A DNA stretch of 36,328 nucleotides from Cellvibrionaceae bacterium AOL6 (GTDB taxonomy: Bacteria; Pseudomonadota; Gammaproteobacteria; Pseudomonadales; Cellvibrionaceae). Shown piece by piece: positions 1 through 6,620 of the stretch. The position numbers and the translations under genes were made by a program. The stretch lies in assembly GCA_003265435.1 (NCBI GenBank), contig NOXC01000026.1:1-36328 (forward strand), read 5' to 3'. How positions within the stretch are numbered: the first letter of the stretch is position 1; each line of letters opens with the position of its first letter. Below the pieces are notes generated by a model. It did no database searches and was not told the origin of the DNA. It saw only the letters and a program-made list of their open reading frames with translations.

Positions 1-67
1 ACCACAACTTGAAAAAGGCCTTTGCGTTATTGATTGGAAGCCGTGCGATTCTTTAAACACAGGAAGT

Positions 68-189
68 CGAGGGGGCCTGCCACGCGGTAAAGCTTTGGCG
101 GGGACGCGGCAAGTACATCCGTGTAGGCTCCCCACCCGCATCCCTGCGGGTGAAGCCCCGCCAAAGCTTTACCGCGCGTCAGGCCTCGG
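68..189. repeat. Structured repeat A, copy 1
   Basis: This is a 122-nt imperfect palindrome. Its 5' arm (68-103) pairs with its 3' arm (156-189); both carry GCGGTAAAGCTTTGGCGGGG or its complement. Between the arms lie two small hairpins: TACA-tccg-TGTA (114-125) and CCCGCA-tccc-TGCGGG (135-150). The predicted fold is an outer stem with two inner stem-loops. Confidence 0.85.
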
Positions 190-269
190 ATGCAATGCGA
201 ATCTTCAACGACACGATACTTATCGGAAGACATGAAACTGAGCCAGAGAAAACGCTTCTCATCGCCCGC

Positions 270-298
270 GGGGTCAGACCACGAAGTGCTCTGACCCC
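270..298. repeat. GGGGTCAGA/TCTGACCCC hairpin, copy 1
   Basis: A 9-bp perfect stem, GGGGTCAGA (270-278) with TCTGACCCC (290-298), encloses a CAC-gaa-GTG mini-stem. It is repeated at 3368-3396. Hairpins with this GGGGTCAGA core occur widely in gammaproteobacteria as REP-like elements, often with Y1 (RAYT) transposases; that link is recalled family knowledge, and no transposase is present here. A factor-independent terminator is less likely because no T-run follows beyond TTAATT. Confidence 0.6.
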
Positions 299-378
299 TT
301 AATTTTCAAACCGAAGAAAACGAACTTAGTCATTCAAGCAAGTAGCGCTCGGCAAAAGGTTTACTCCCCCTCCCAAGG

Positions 379-486
379 CCTGATGCACCGTATTGTTCTG
401 ACTGGGCTCTCATTCGCAGGGACGCGAATGGAGAGCCTACAGGGACGTATTCACGCGTCCCAGGCAGGACAATACGGTGGAGCAGG
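379..486. repeat. Structured repeat B, copy 1
   Basis: This is a 108-nt imperfect palindrome whose 28-nt arms (379-406 and 459-486) match at 24 positions and share CACCGTATTG. The loop holds two further hairpins: CATTCGC-agggac-GCGAATG, and GGACG paired with CGTCC around TATTCACG. The core GAGCCTACAGGGACGTA resembles the reverse complement of the repeat A core, GGAGCCTACACGGATGTAC. Confidence 0.85.
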
Positions 487-587
487 CCCCCTCGAATACG
501 GCGGCTTAATCCGTAGCACCAACAACAACTCAAAAAAGCTGTTTAGGAATCGATTGAGAACGGTGCGATTGTTTAAAAAGAGTCAGT

Positions 588-709
588 CGAGGGGGCCTGC
601 CACGCGGTAAAGCTTTGGCGGGGACGCGGCAAGTACGTCCGTGTAGGCTCCCCACCCGCATCCCTGCGGGTGAAGCCCCGCCAAAGAGTTACCGCGCGTC
701 AGGCCTCGG
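588..709. repeat. Structured repeat A, copy 2
   Basis: This copy has the same length and architecture as copy 1. Its 3' arm has GAGTT where the other copies have GCTTT, which weakens the outer stem locally. It stands directly before the helicase cargo; sequence similarity to the other units stops right after its CTCGGAT end. Confidence 0.85.
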
Positions 710-996
710 ATTCGGTGCTATCCCTCTGTAGCCAGACGCCGAACTGCTCTAGCTCCTCATCGCATCGTTTTAGTTGCGTATGCCTAAGGAGGTTGTTTTT
801 TGAGCAGGAACGAGGTAAAAAAGCACTGGTCTGCGTGTTACTAATAAACCTAAGCGCTGTGTACCGCTGGTTTATTAGCACAAAGACGACGTTCGCAAGC
901 TTGAATCAGGGCAAAGTGTTTTGAGACTAGTCTCCTGTGCCCAAGCTTGAATCATGGAAGATCAAATGAATTACTCGATCACTACAATAGGGTTTC
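710..996 (+). promoter_or_regulatory. Leader region of the helicase gene with stem-loop and flanked palindrome
   Basis: No convincing gene lies here. Three structures stand out. A stem-loop at 841-878 pairs CTAATAAACC with GGTTTATTAG, continued by AGCG/CGCT across a TA bulge. The 13-bp direct repeat CAAGCTTGAATCA occurs at 896-908 and 942-954. Between those copies sits the 12-bp palindrome GAGACTAGTCTC (923-934), itself nested in GGGCA/TGCCC. The direct repeats around a palindrome look like a regulator-binding region. A possible -10 box, TACAAT, lies at 983-988 and would leave almost no 5' leader; no good -35 was found. Confidence 0.5.
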
Positions 997-2865
997 GTGG
1001 CTAAATTAATTCCATCTCTCAGTTCTTGCCTTTCTAAAATGTCGGCAGGCGAAAAACGCTTTGCTCGCCGTCTCGAAGCGTTGCTCGAAGATGACTATCT
1101 GTGTTGGTACGATATTCCATTGGGAGGCAAGCGCCGCTACCCTGACTTTATAGTTCTTCATCCAGCGCGAGGAATTCTTTTCCTAGAGGTCAAAGACTGG
1201 AAGGCTTCCAGCATTAAGCGTATCAATCCTGCAGATGTCGAACTGCATACCGAAAGGGGCTTGAAAACAGTGAGCCATCCAATCGAGCAGGCGAGGCAGT
1301 GTAGCTATCAAGTGTTGCAGGTGCTCGAACGCGATCCGCAACTAAAGCAGATAATGGGCAGGTACAAAGGGAAGTTATGTTTTCCGTACGGCTATGGTGT
1401 GGTGTTCACTAATATTACGCGTGGCCAGCTGGAACGAGGTATTCCCGAAGAGCATCGTCAGTCGTTAATGCCTGACCATTTGCTGATTTGCCAGGATGAA
1501 ATGACGGAAAGCGTCTCTGCCGAGATGTTTCAAGAGCGTTTGTGGGGGATGTTTAATTATCAATTTGGTCAGAAGCTTACACTTCCTCAGATTGATAGAA
1601 TTCGTTGGCACCTTTTTCCTGAGATTAGGATTGACTCTACGCAAGGAGATCTTTTTGGTGGCGAGACTAATGAGTGCGCGACTGATGTTGAAAACCTCGT
1701 AGAAAATATACCCGATATCGTCAAGATCATGGATCTCCAGCAAGAGCAGCTTGCGCGTAGTTTGGGCGAAGGGCATCGTGTTGTACATGGTGTGGCGGGG
1801 TCTGGCAAAACATTGATTCTTGGGTATCGGTGTTTACACTTGGCACAAGCGCTGAATAAACCCATTTTGGTGCTGTGTTTTAATATCACATTGGCTGCCC
1901 GGTTACGTCGATTCATTACTGAAAACGGCATTGGAAACCAAACTCAGGTCTACCATTTCCACGATTGGTGTGGTGAGCAGCTGAGGGCTTACCACGTTGA
2001 TTTATTGGATGGGGACGCTCCGGTTTGGGAGCGGCAGGTCTTGACTGTAATAGACGGTGTAAGTAAAGGCCGTATTCCAAAGGGGCAGTATGGGGCAGTT
2101 CTTATTGATGAGGGCCATGATTTCGAAGCAGAATGGTTAACCTTAATTGCGCAGATGGTTGATCCGGAAACCAATTCTTTGTTGTTGCTGTATGACGATG
2201 CACAATCTATCTACAAGCGCAGGTCTAGTCTCGGGTTTAGTTTGGCGAGCGTGGGTATTCAAGCGCAAGGGAGAACTACCATACTCCGGCTAAATTACCG
2301 TAATACTCGAGAAATTCTTCATTTTGCGTATCATTTTGCCAAGGACTATTTTTCTCTTGGCGGCGAGTCAGATGTACCCTTGGTCGAACCTCAGGCAGCA
2401 GGGAAATGCGGCGTGCCACCTTTCGTTAAAATATTTAGCAGTCTTGAGTCTGAGATTGAATTTGTCGTCAGGTGTTTGAAAACGTGGAGACAAAAAGGAA
2501 AAGCTTGGAAGGAGGTTGCCGTTTTGTACCCAGGAGGGGTGGCTGGCAAAATGATGGCCTCTGCGCTTCGACGAGAGGGCATTCCCTGTGCTTGGTTGGC
2601 GACCAGCCAATATAAAAAGCAATACAGTCCCGATAGTGAGAAAGTCAATATAATACCTATCCCAAGCAGTAAAGGCTTGGAATTTGAAACGGTGGTCATT
2701 CTCGATGGGAGTTATCTGTCGCGTTTCCAAGATGACGAAGACCTTGATTTGGCGGATGATGTGCGCCGTTTGTATGTTGGGTTAACGAGGGCGCAAGAGC
2801 AGTTGATGATTTGTCATCACCGCGAGAATAAGATAAGTGAAATGCTGATGAGCCTTAGCAGCTGA
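997..2865 (+). CDS. NERD nuclease-domain / UvrD-like SF1 helicase
   Basis: A 622-residue protein with an N-terminal NERD (nuclease-related) domain: D50 in RRYPDFIV and E64-V-K66 in LFLEVKDW fit the PD-(D/E)xK core. A superfamily 1A helicase core follows: Walker A GVAGSGKT (265-272), Walker B LIDEGHDF (D371, E372), YDDAQSIY (399-406), LNYRNTREI, KGLEFETVV (559 on) and RRLYVGLTRA (590-599). It probably cuts or unwinds DNA; fusions of this kind are often found in defence islands, but the target is unknown. The start is GTG, since no in-frame ATG lies upstream, with a weak AGGG ribosome site. The gene is visibly more AT-rich than valS next door and lies inside the A/B repeat array; its TGA stop falls at the point where repeat-spacer homology resumes. 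Acquisition by transfer is likely. No partner gene is adjacent. Confidence 0.88.
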   Translation: MAKLIPSLSSCLSKMSAGEKRFARRLEALLEDDYLCWYDIPLGGKRRYPDFIVLHPARGILFLEVKDWKASSIKRINPADVELHTERGLKTVSHPIEQARQCSYQVLQVLERDPQLKQIMGRYKGKLCFPYGYGVVFTNITRGQLERGIPEEHRQSLMPDHLLICQDEMTESVSAEMFQERLWGMFNYQFGQKLTLPQIDRIRWHLFPEIRIDSTQGDLFGGETNECATDVENLVENIPDIVKIMDLQQEQLARSLGEGHRVVHGVAGSGKTLILGYRCLHLAQALNKPILVLCFNITLAARLRRFITENGIGNQTQVYHFHDWCGEQLRAYHVDLLDGDAPVWERQVLTVIDGVSKGRIPKGQYGAVLIDEGHDFEAEWLTLIAQMVDPETNSLLLLYDDAQSIYKRRSSLGFSLASVGIQAQGRTTILRLNYRNTREILHFAYHFAKDYFSLGGESDVPLVEPQAAGKCGVPPFVKIFSSLESEIEFVVRCLKTWRQKGKAWKEVAVLYPGGVAGKMMASALRREGIPCAWLATSQYKKQYSPDSEKVNIIPIPSSKGLEFETVVILDGSYLSRFQDDEDLDLADDVRRLYVGLTRAQEQLMICHHRENKISEMLMSLSS

Positions 2866-2950
2866 TCCCTCAATTCGAAACTCGAAGAAAACGAATCCGC
2901 ACAGCTCAGGAAATAGCGCGTAGCAAAGGGTTTACTCCCACCTTCCAAGG

Positions 2951-3058
2951 CCTGATGCACCGTATTGTTCTGACTGGGCTCTCATTCGCAGGGATGCGAA
3001 TGGAGAGCTTACAGGGATGTATTCACGCGTCCCAGGCAGGACCTTACGGTGGAGCAGG
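2951..3058. repeat. Structured repeat B, copy 2
   Basis: This copy has the same 108-nt length and arms as copy 1, with CCTTACGG replacing CAATACGG in the 3' arm. It is preceded at 2864-2950 by sequence homologous to the spacer before B1, so the helicase cargo ends at the spacer and not at the palindrome. Confidence 0.85.
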
Positions 3059-3165
3059 CCCCCTCGAATACGGTTGCCCAATAAATAGCGCACCACAACT
3101 CATCCGAAAAGGGCTGAACTGCGGAATCGTTTGATAGTGATGTGATTTGTTTAAACGGAGAGAGT

Positions 3166-3287
3166 CGAGGGGGCCTGCCACGCGGTAAAGCTTTGGCGGG
3201 GACGCGGTAAGTACATCCGTGTAGGCTCCCCACCCGCATCCCTGCGGGTGAAGCCCCGCCAAAGCTTTACCGCGCGTCAGGCCTCGG
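3166..3287. repeat. Structured repeat A, copy 3
   Basis: Nearly identical to copy 1 (GCGGTAAG in place of GCGGCAAG before the TACA hairpin). The downstream spacer at 3288-3470 is also nearly identical to 190-372, so the whole A-spacer-B block is a recent or homogenised duplication. Confidence 0.85.
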
Positions 3288-3367
3288 ATGCAATGCGAAT
3301 CTTCAACGACACGATACTTATCGGAAGACATGAAACTGAGCCAGAGAAATCGCTTCTCATCGCCCGC

Positions 3368-3396
3368 GGGGTCAGACCACGAAGTGCTCTGACCCC
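3368..3396. repeat. GGGGTCAGA/TCTGACCCC hairpin, copy 2
   Basis: An exact second copy of the hairpin at 270-298, at the same position relative to repeat A. It is absent from the unit carrying the helicase; only the final CTGA of the hairpin has a counterpart there, at the stop codon. Confidence 0.6.
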
Positions 3397-3477
3397 TTAA
3401 TTCCAATCTCGAAGAAAACGAACATAGTCACTCAAGCAAATAGCACTTAGCAAAAGGGATACTCCCGCCTCCCAAGG

Positions 3478-3585
3478 CCTGATGCACCGTATTGTTCTGA
3501 CTGGGCTCTCATTCGCAGGGATGCGAATGGAGAACTTACAGGGATGTATTCACGCGTCCCAGGCAGGAAAATACGGTGGAGCAGG
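3478..3585. repeat. Structured repeat B, copy 3
   Basis: Third 108-nt copy with the same paired arms (3478-3505 and 3558-3585) and inner hairpins. It is followed by GCCCCCTCGAAT, the complement of the start of repeat A, as in the other copies. Confidence 0.85.
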
Positions 3586-3650
3586 CCCCCTCGAATCCGA
3601 CTGCCCAATGAGTAGCGCACCAAAACCAATTCGAAAAACACACTAGAGAA

Positions 3651-3690
3651 CTGCGCAATTATTTAAACGGAACAAGCAGAGGGGGAGGGG
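3651..3690. repeat. Truncated repeat A start at array end
   Basis: The pre-A tag reappears (ATTATTTAAACGG), followed by AGCAGAGGGGG where full copies read AGTCGAGGGGG; similarity then ends. This is the fourth A position in register with the array and marks its right edge, just before the valS hairpin. Confidence 0.6.
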
Positions 3691-3695
3691 GAATC

Positions 3696-3732
3696 TTAGA
3701 ACACCGACTCAGAATTTAAGTCGGTGTTCTAA
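3696..3732. terminator. Perfect 14-bp hairpin downstream of valS
   Basis: TTAGAACACCGACT (3696-3709) pairs perfectly with 3719-3732 around a 9-nt loop, 20 nt past the valS stop on the minus strand. There is no T-run on either side, so it may stop transcription from both sides inefficiently or act as a boundary element. Termination of valS is the simplest reading. Confidence 0.6.
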
Positions 3733-3752
3733 AGAAGACATAATAGTCTGTA

Positions 3753-6518
3753 TTAAAGCGCGCGGATTTTTTCGCGTTGTTCCGCCAGTTTTTGCACGGC
3801 AGCGGTTTTTTCGGCGAGGCGCTCTTTTTCTTTTTCGACAATATCAGCAGGGGCGTTGGCGACGAATTTCTCGTTGCTCAGTTTGCCCTGCATTTTTTGT
3901 ATGTCGCCTTCGAGTTTGCCGATCTCTTTATCGAGACGTGCAATTTCTGCGTCTTTGTCGATGAGGCCCGCAAGGGGGATATGCAATTCCAACTCACCGA
4001 CCAAAGTGGTGGCGGACAGAGGCGCTTCCTCGTTATTTTCGAGCCAGTGAATGGTTTCCAATGAGGCCAGTTTGCTCAGGAATTGACGGTTTTCTTCGAG
4101 TCGGCGCTGGTCGTCGGCACCGCCGTGACGCATATAAAGCGCAACTTGCTTGGCGGGTGACACGTTCATTTCGCCGCGAATTGCGCGAATGCCCACGATC
4201 ACGGCCTGCAACCAGGTGATGTCATCCAGAGCCTGTTGATCGATTTTGCTGCTATCGGGCTCCGGGTAGCGGGCGAGCATGATGGACTCACCTTCAGCAC
4301 CGGCGAGGCCCTTAACGCGTTGCCAGATTTCTTCCGTGATGAAGGGCATTAACGGATGGGCCAGGCGCAGCGTGGTTTCGAGCACGCGTACGAGGGTGCG
4401 GCGGGTGCCGCGCAGCACGGCTTCGTCGCCGTCTTCGTTCCACAGTACGGGCTTGGTTAATTCGAGGTACCAGTCGCAGTAGTCCTTCCAGACAAAGTCG
4501 TACAGGGCTTGGCTGGCAAGGTCGAGACGGTAGCTGGCAAAGCCTTCAATCACGGCCTGCTCGGCCTGTTGCAGGCGCGCGATAATCCAGCGGTCGGCGA
4601 GGCTTAATGTTACATCGCCGCCGTTTTGGCCACAGTCCTGATTTTCGGTGTTCATCAGCACGTAGTTGGAGGCGTTCCACAATTTGTTGCAGAAATTGCG
4701 GAAGCCTTCGATGCGGCCTACGTCGAAATTAATGTCGCGGCCGGTCGAGGCCAGCGAGTAATAAGTGTAGCGCAGGGCGTCGGTGCCGTAGCCGGCAATG
4801 CCTTCCGGGAATTCTTTGCGCGTTTGTTTTTCAATTTTTGCGCGCAGCTTGGGAACCTGCATACCGGAGGTGCGTTTTTGCACGAGGCTTTCGAGGTCGA
4901 TGCCGTCGATCAGGTCGATGGGGTCGAGCACGTTGCCTTTGGATTTCGACATTTTCTGGCCCTGACTGTCGCGTACGAGGCCGTGCACGTACACCGTTTT
5001 AAAGGGCACTTCCTTGCGGAAGTAGAGGGTCAGCATAATCATGCGTGCGACCCAGAAGAAAATGATGTCGAAGCCGGTGACCAGCGTCGAAGTCGGGTGG
5101 AAAGTGTTCAGGAAGTCGTTGTCTTCCGGCCAGCCGAGGGTGCCGAAAGTCCACAGGCCTGAGGAGAACCACGTGTCGAGCACGTCGTCGTCTTGCTTCA
5201 ACGCAACCTCGTCGCCGAGTTGGAATTTTTCGCGTACTTCGGCTTCGCTGCGCCCGACGTAGACCTTGCCTTCATCGTCGTACCAGGCCGGAATGCGGTG
5301 GCCCCACCAGAGTTGGCGGGAAATACACCAGTCCTGAATGTCACGCATCCAAGAGAAGTACATGTTTTCGTATTGCTTGGGCACGAAGTCAATCTCGCCA
5401 TCTTCAACGGCTTTGATCGCTTCGTCAGCCAGCGGTTGGGTTTTCACGTACCATTGGTTGGTCAGATAGGGCTCGATAACGACGCCGCTGCGATCGCCAC
5501 GAGGGACTTTCAGCGTGTGGTCGACCACCTTTTCGAGCAGGCCGAGGGCGTCGAGGTCTTCGACAATTTTCTTGCGCGCATCATAGCGGTCGAGGCCGCG
5601 ATAGGCTTCGGGCACGCTGTTGTTCATGGCCGCGTCATCGGTAAACACGTTGATCATCGGCAAGTTGTGGCGTTGGCCGACTTCATAGTCGTTAAAGTCG
5701 TGTGCGGGCGTGATTTTGACGCAGCCGGTGCCGAATTCGCTGTCGACATAGTCGTCGGCGATAATCGGAATTTCACGGTCGGCCAACGGCAGGCGAATGG
5801 CTTTGCCGATCAGATGCTGGTAGCGTTCGTCGTCTGGGTTGACGGCCACGGCGGTGTCGCCGAGCATGGTTTCAGGACGGGTGGTGGCAACGACGAGATG
5901 CCCGCTGCCGTCAGCAAGCGGGTAGCGGAAGTGCCACATGTGGCCCTGTTCTTCTTCGCTGATGACTTCGAGGTCGGAGATGGCCGTGTGCAGTTTCGGG
6001 TCCCAGTTGACCAAACGCTTGCCGCGATAAATAAGATCGTCTTCATACAGGCGAATAAACACTTCCTGCACCGCTTTGTAGAAGCCGTCGTCCATGGTGA
6101 AGCGCTCACGGCTCCAGTCGGGCGAGGCACCGAGGCGGCGTAGCTGGCGGGTGATATTGCCGCCGGATTCTTCTTTCCATTCCCACACTCGCTCGATGAA
6201 TTTGTCGCGACCGAGGGCGTGGCGGTCTGTGCCTTCGGCGTCGAGCAGGCGTTCGACCACCATTTGCGTGGCGATGCCCGCGTGGTCGGTACCGACTTGC
6301 CACAGGGTGTTGCAGCCCTGCATGCGGTGGTAGCGAATCAGTGCGTCCATGATGCTTTCTTGAAAGCCGTGGCCCATGTGCAGGCTGCCGGTGACATTCG
6401 GCGGCGGGATCATGATGCAGTAGGGCGCTCCTTCACCGCTGGGGGCGAAATAGTCGCTGTTTTCCCAGGTTTGATACCACTTGGTTTCGATGGAGGCTGG
6501 CTGGTAAGTTTTTTCCAT
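3753..6518 (-). CDS. valS: Valyl-tRNA synthetase
   Basis: Charges tRNA-Val with valine in the cytoplasm, with editing of threonine. The 921-residue protein has the class Ia signature HMGH (47-50, in [15 protein letters not shown]) and KMSKS (522-526). It also has the CP1 editing-domain stretch with [15 protein letters not shown], an anticodon-binding domain, and the typical C-terminal coiled coil rich in E, K and Q. The start is MEKTYQPAS at 6518; the open frame continues 30 codons upstream, but that part runs through the promoter and terminator and lacks family similarity. Length is close to E. coli ValRS (951). A promoter (6563-6592) precedes it and a hairpin follows it. Confidence 0.98.
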   Translation of the reverse strand: MEKTYQPASIETKWYQTWENSDYFAPSGEGAPYCIMIPPPNVTGSLHMGHGFQESIMDALIRYHRMQGCNTLWQVGTDHAGIATQMVVERLLDAEGTDRHALGRDKFIERVWEWKEESGGNITRQLRRLGASPDWSRERFTMDDGFYKAVQEVFIRLYEDDLIYRGKRLVNWDPKLHTAISDLEVISEEEQGHMWHFRYPLADGSGHLVVATTRPETMLGDTAVAVNPDDERYQHLIGKAIRLPLADREIPIIADDYVDSEFGTGCVKITPAHDFNDYEVGQRHNLPMINVFTDDAAMNNSVPEAYRGLDRYDARKKIVEDLDALGLLEKVVDHTLKVPRGDRSGVVIEPYLTNQWYVKTQPLADEAIKAVEDGEIDFVPKQYENMYFSWMRDIQDWCISRQLWWGHRIPAWYDDEGKVYVGRSEAEVREKFQLGDEVALKQDDDVLDTWFSSGLWTFGTLGWPEDNDFLNTFHPTSTLVTGFDIIFFWVARMIMLTLYFRKEVPFKTVYVHGLVRDSQGQKMSKSKGNVLDPIDLIDGIDLESLVQKRTSGMQVPKLRAKIEKQTRKEFPEGIAGYGTDALRYTYYSLASTGRDINFDVGRIEGFRNFCNKLWNASNYVLMNTENQDCGQNGGDVTLSLADRWIIARLQQAEQAVIEGFASYRLDLASQALYDFVWKDYCDWYLELTKPVLWNEDGDEAVLRGTRRTLVRVLETTLRLAHPLMPFITEEIWQRVKGLAGAEGESIMLARYPEPDSSKIDQQALDDITWLQAVIVGIRAIRGEMNVSPAKQVALYMRHGGADDQRRLEENRQFLSKLASLETIHWLENNEEAPLSATTLVGELELHIPLAGLIDKDAEIARLDKEIGKLEGDIQKMQGKLSNEKFVANAPADIVEKEKERLAEKTAAVQKLAEQREKIRAL

Positions 6519-6562
6519 GGTGTGCTGATTCGATTTGGTAAGTCTGAAGTTAAAGGCGCGGC

Positions 6563-6592
6563 AGTATAGCATTAACGCCGGAGCCCGCCCAA
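6563..6592 (-). promoter_or_regulatory. Putative sigma70 promoter of valS
   Basis: On the minus strand, TTGGGC (6587-6592) and TATACT (6563-6568) are 18 nt apart, about 45 nt before the valS ATG. The -35 box overlaps the GC-rich hairpin that follows the DUF349 gene, so valS probably has its own transcript start. Confidence 0.5.
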
Positions 6593-6604
6593 CGCGGGCT
6601 CCGG
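6578..6604 (-). terminator. GC-rich hairpin after the DUF349 gene
   Basis: CCGGAGCCCGC (6578-6588) pairs perfectly with GCGGGCTCCGG (6594-6604) around CCAAC, 17 nt past the stop of the upstream gene on the minus strand. No T-run follows, so termination may be partial or Rho-assisted. Confidence 0.5.
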
Positions 6605-6620
6605 ACATGAGCGAGTAGGT

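Larger units (their letters stand above)
1..3690. repeat. Tandem array of alternating structured repeats A and B
   Basis: The region is built from two palindromic units in strict alternation: A1 (68-189), B1 (379-486), A2 (588-709), B2 (2951-3058), A3 (3166-3287), B3 (3478-3585), then a truncated A start near 3651-3690. The A1-to-A2 distance is 520 nt and B2-to-B3 is 527 nt. A2 to A3 is 2578 nt because a helicase gene occupies the A2-B2 spacer. Roughly 1-540 and 3099-3640 are near-identical direct repeats, including the spacers. A T-rich tag (GATT, about one base, then TTTAAA) precedes each A copy. The array starts before the window and stops next to the hairpin downstream of valS. Short open frames inside the units are by-products of the palindromes. 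I do not recognise the family; BIME/REP-like elements or a cassette array are the main options. Confidence 0.85.

Noticed and set aside
670-924. 84-residue open frame before the helicase gene
   Set aside because: It begins inside repeat A2, has no ribosome site and low-complexity serine- and cysteine-rich content.
3044-3406. 120-residue minus-strand open frame, similar to one at 27-233
   Set aside because: Both lie over repeat A and spacer; the similarity reflects the repeated DNA and not a conserved protein.
1-3690. CRISPR array
   Set aside because: Units exceed 100 nt, alternate between two types, have a period near 520 nt and conserved spacers; no cas gene is nearby.
1-3690. Classical integron attC cassette array
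   Set aside because: The size and folded form are suggestive, but no clear RYYYAAC/GTTRRRY core pairs bracket the units, and no intI is in the window.
5193-6143. 316-residue plus-strand open frame opposite valS
   Set aside because: It is the antisense shadow of a strongly conserved valS region, with no ribosome site and no recognisable family.
6519-6608. 30-codon N-terminal extension of valS
   Set aside because: It runs through the promoter and hairpin and lacks similarity to ValRS; the ATG at 6518 fits the family start.
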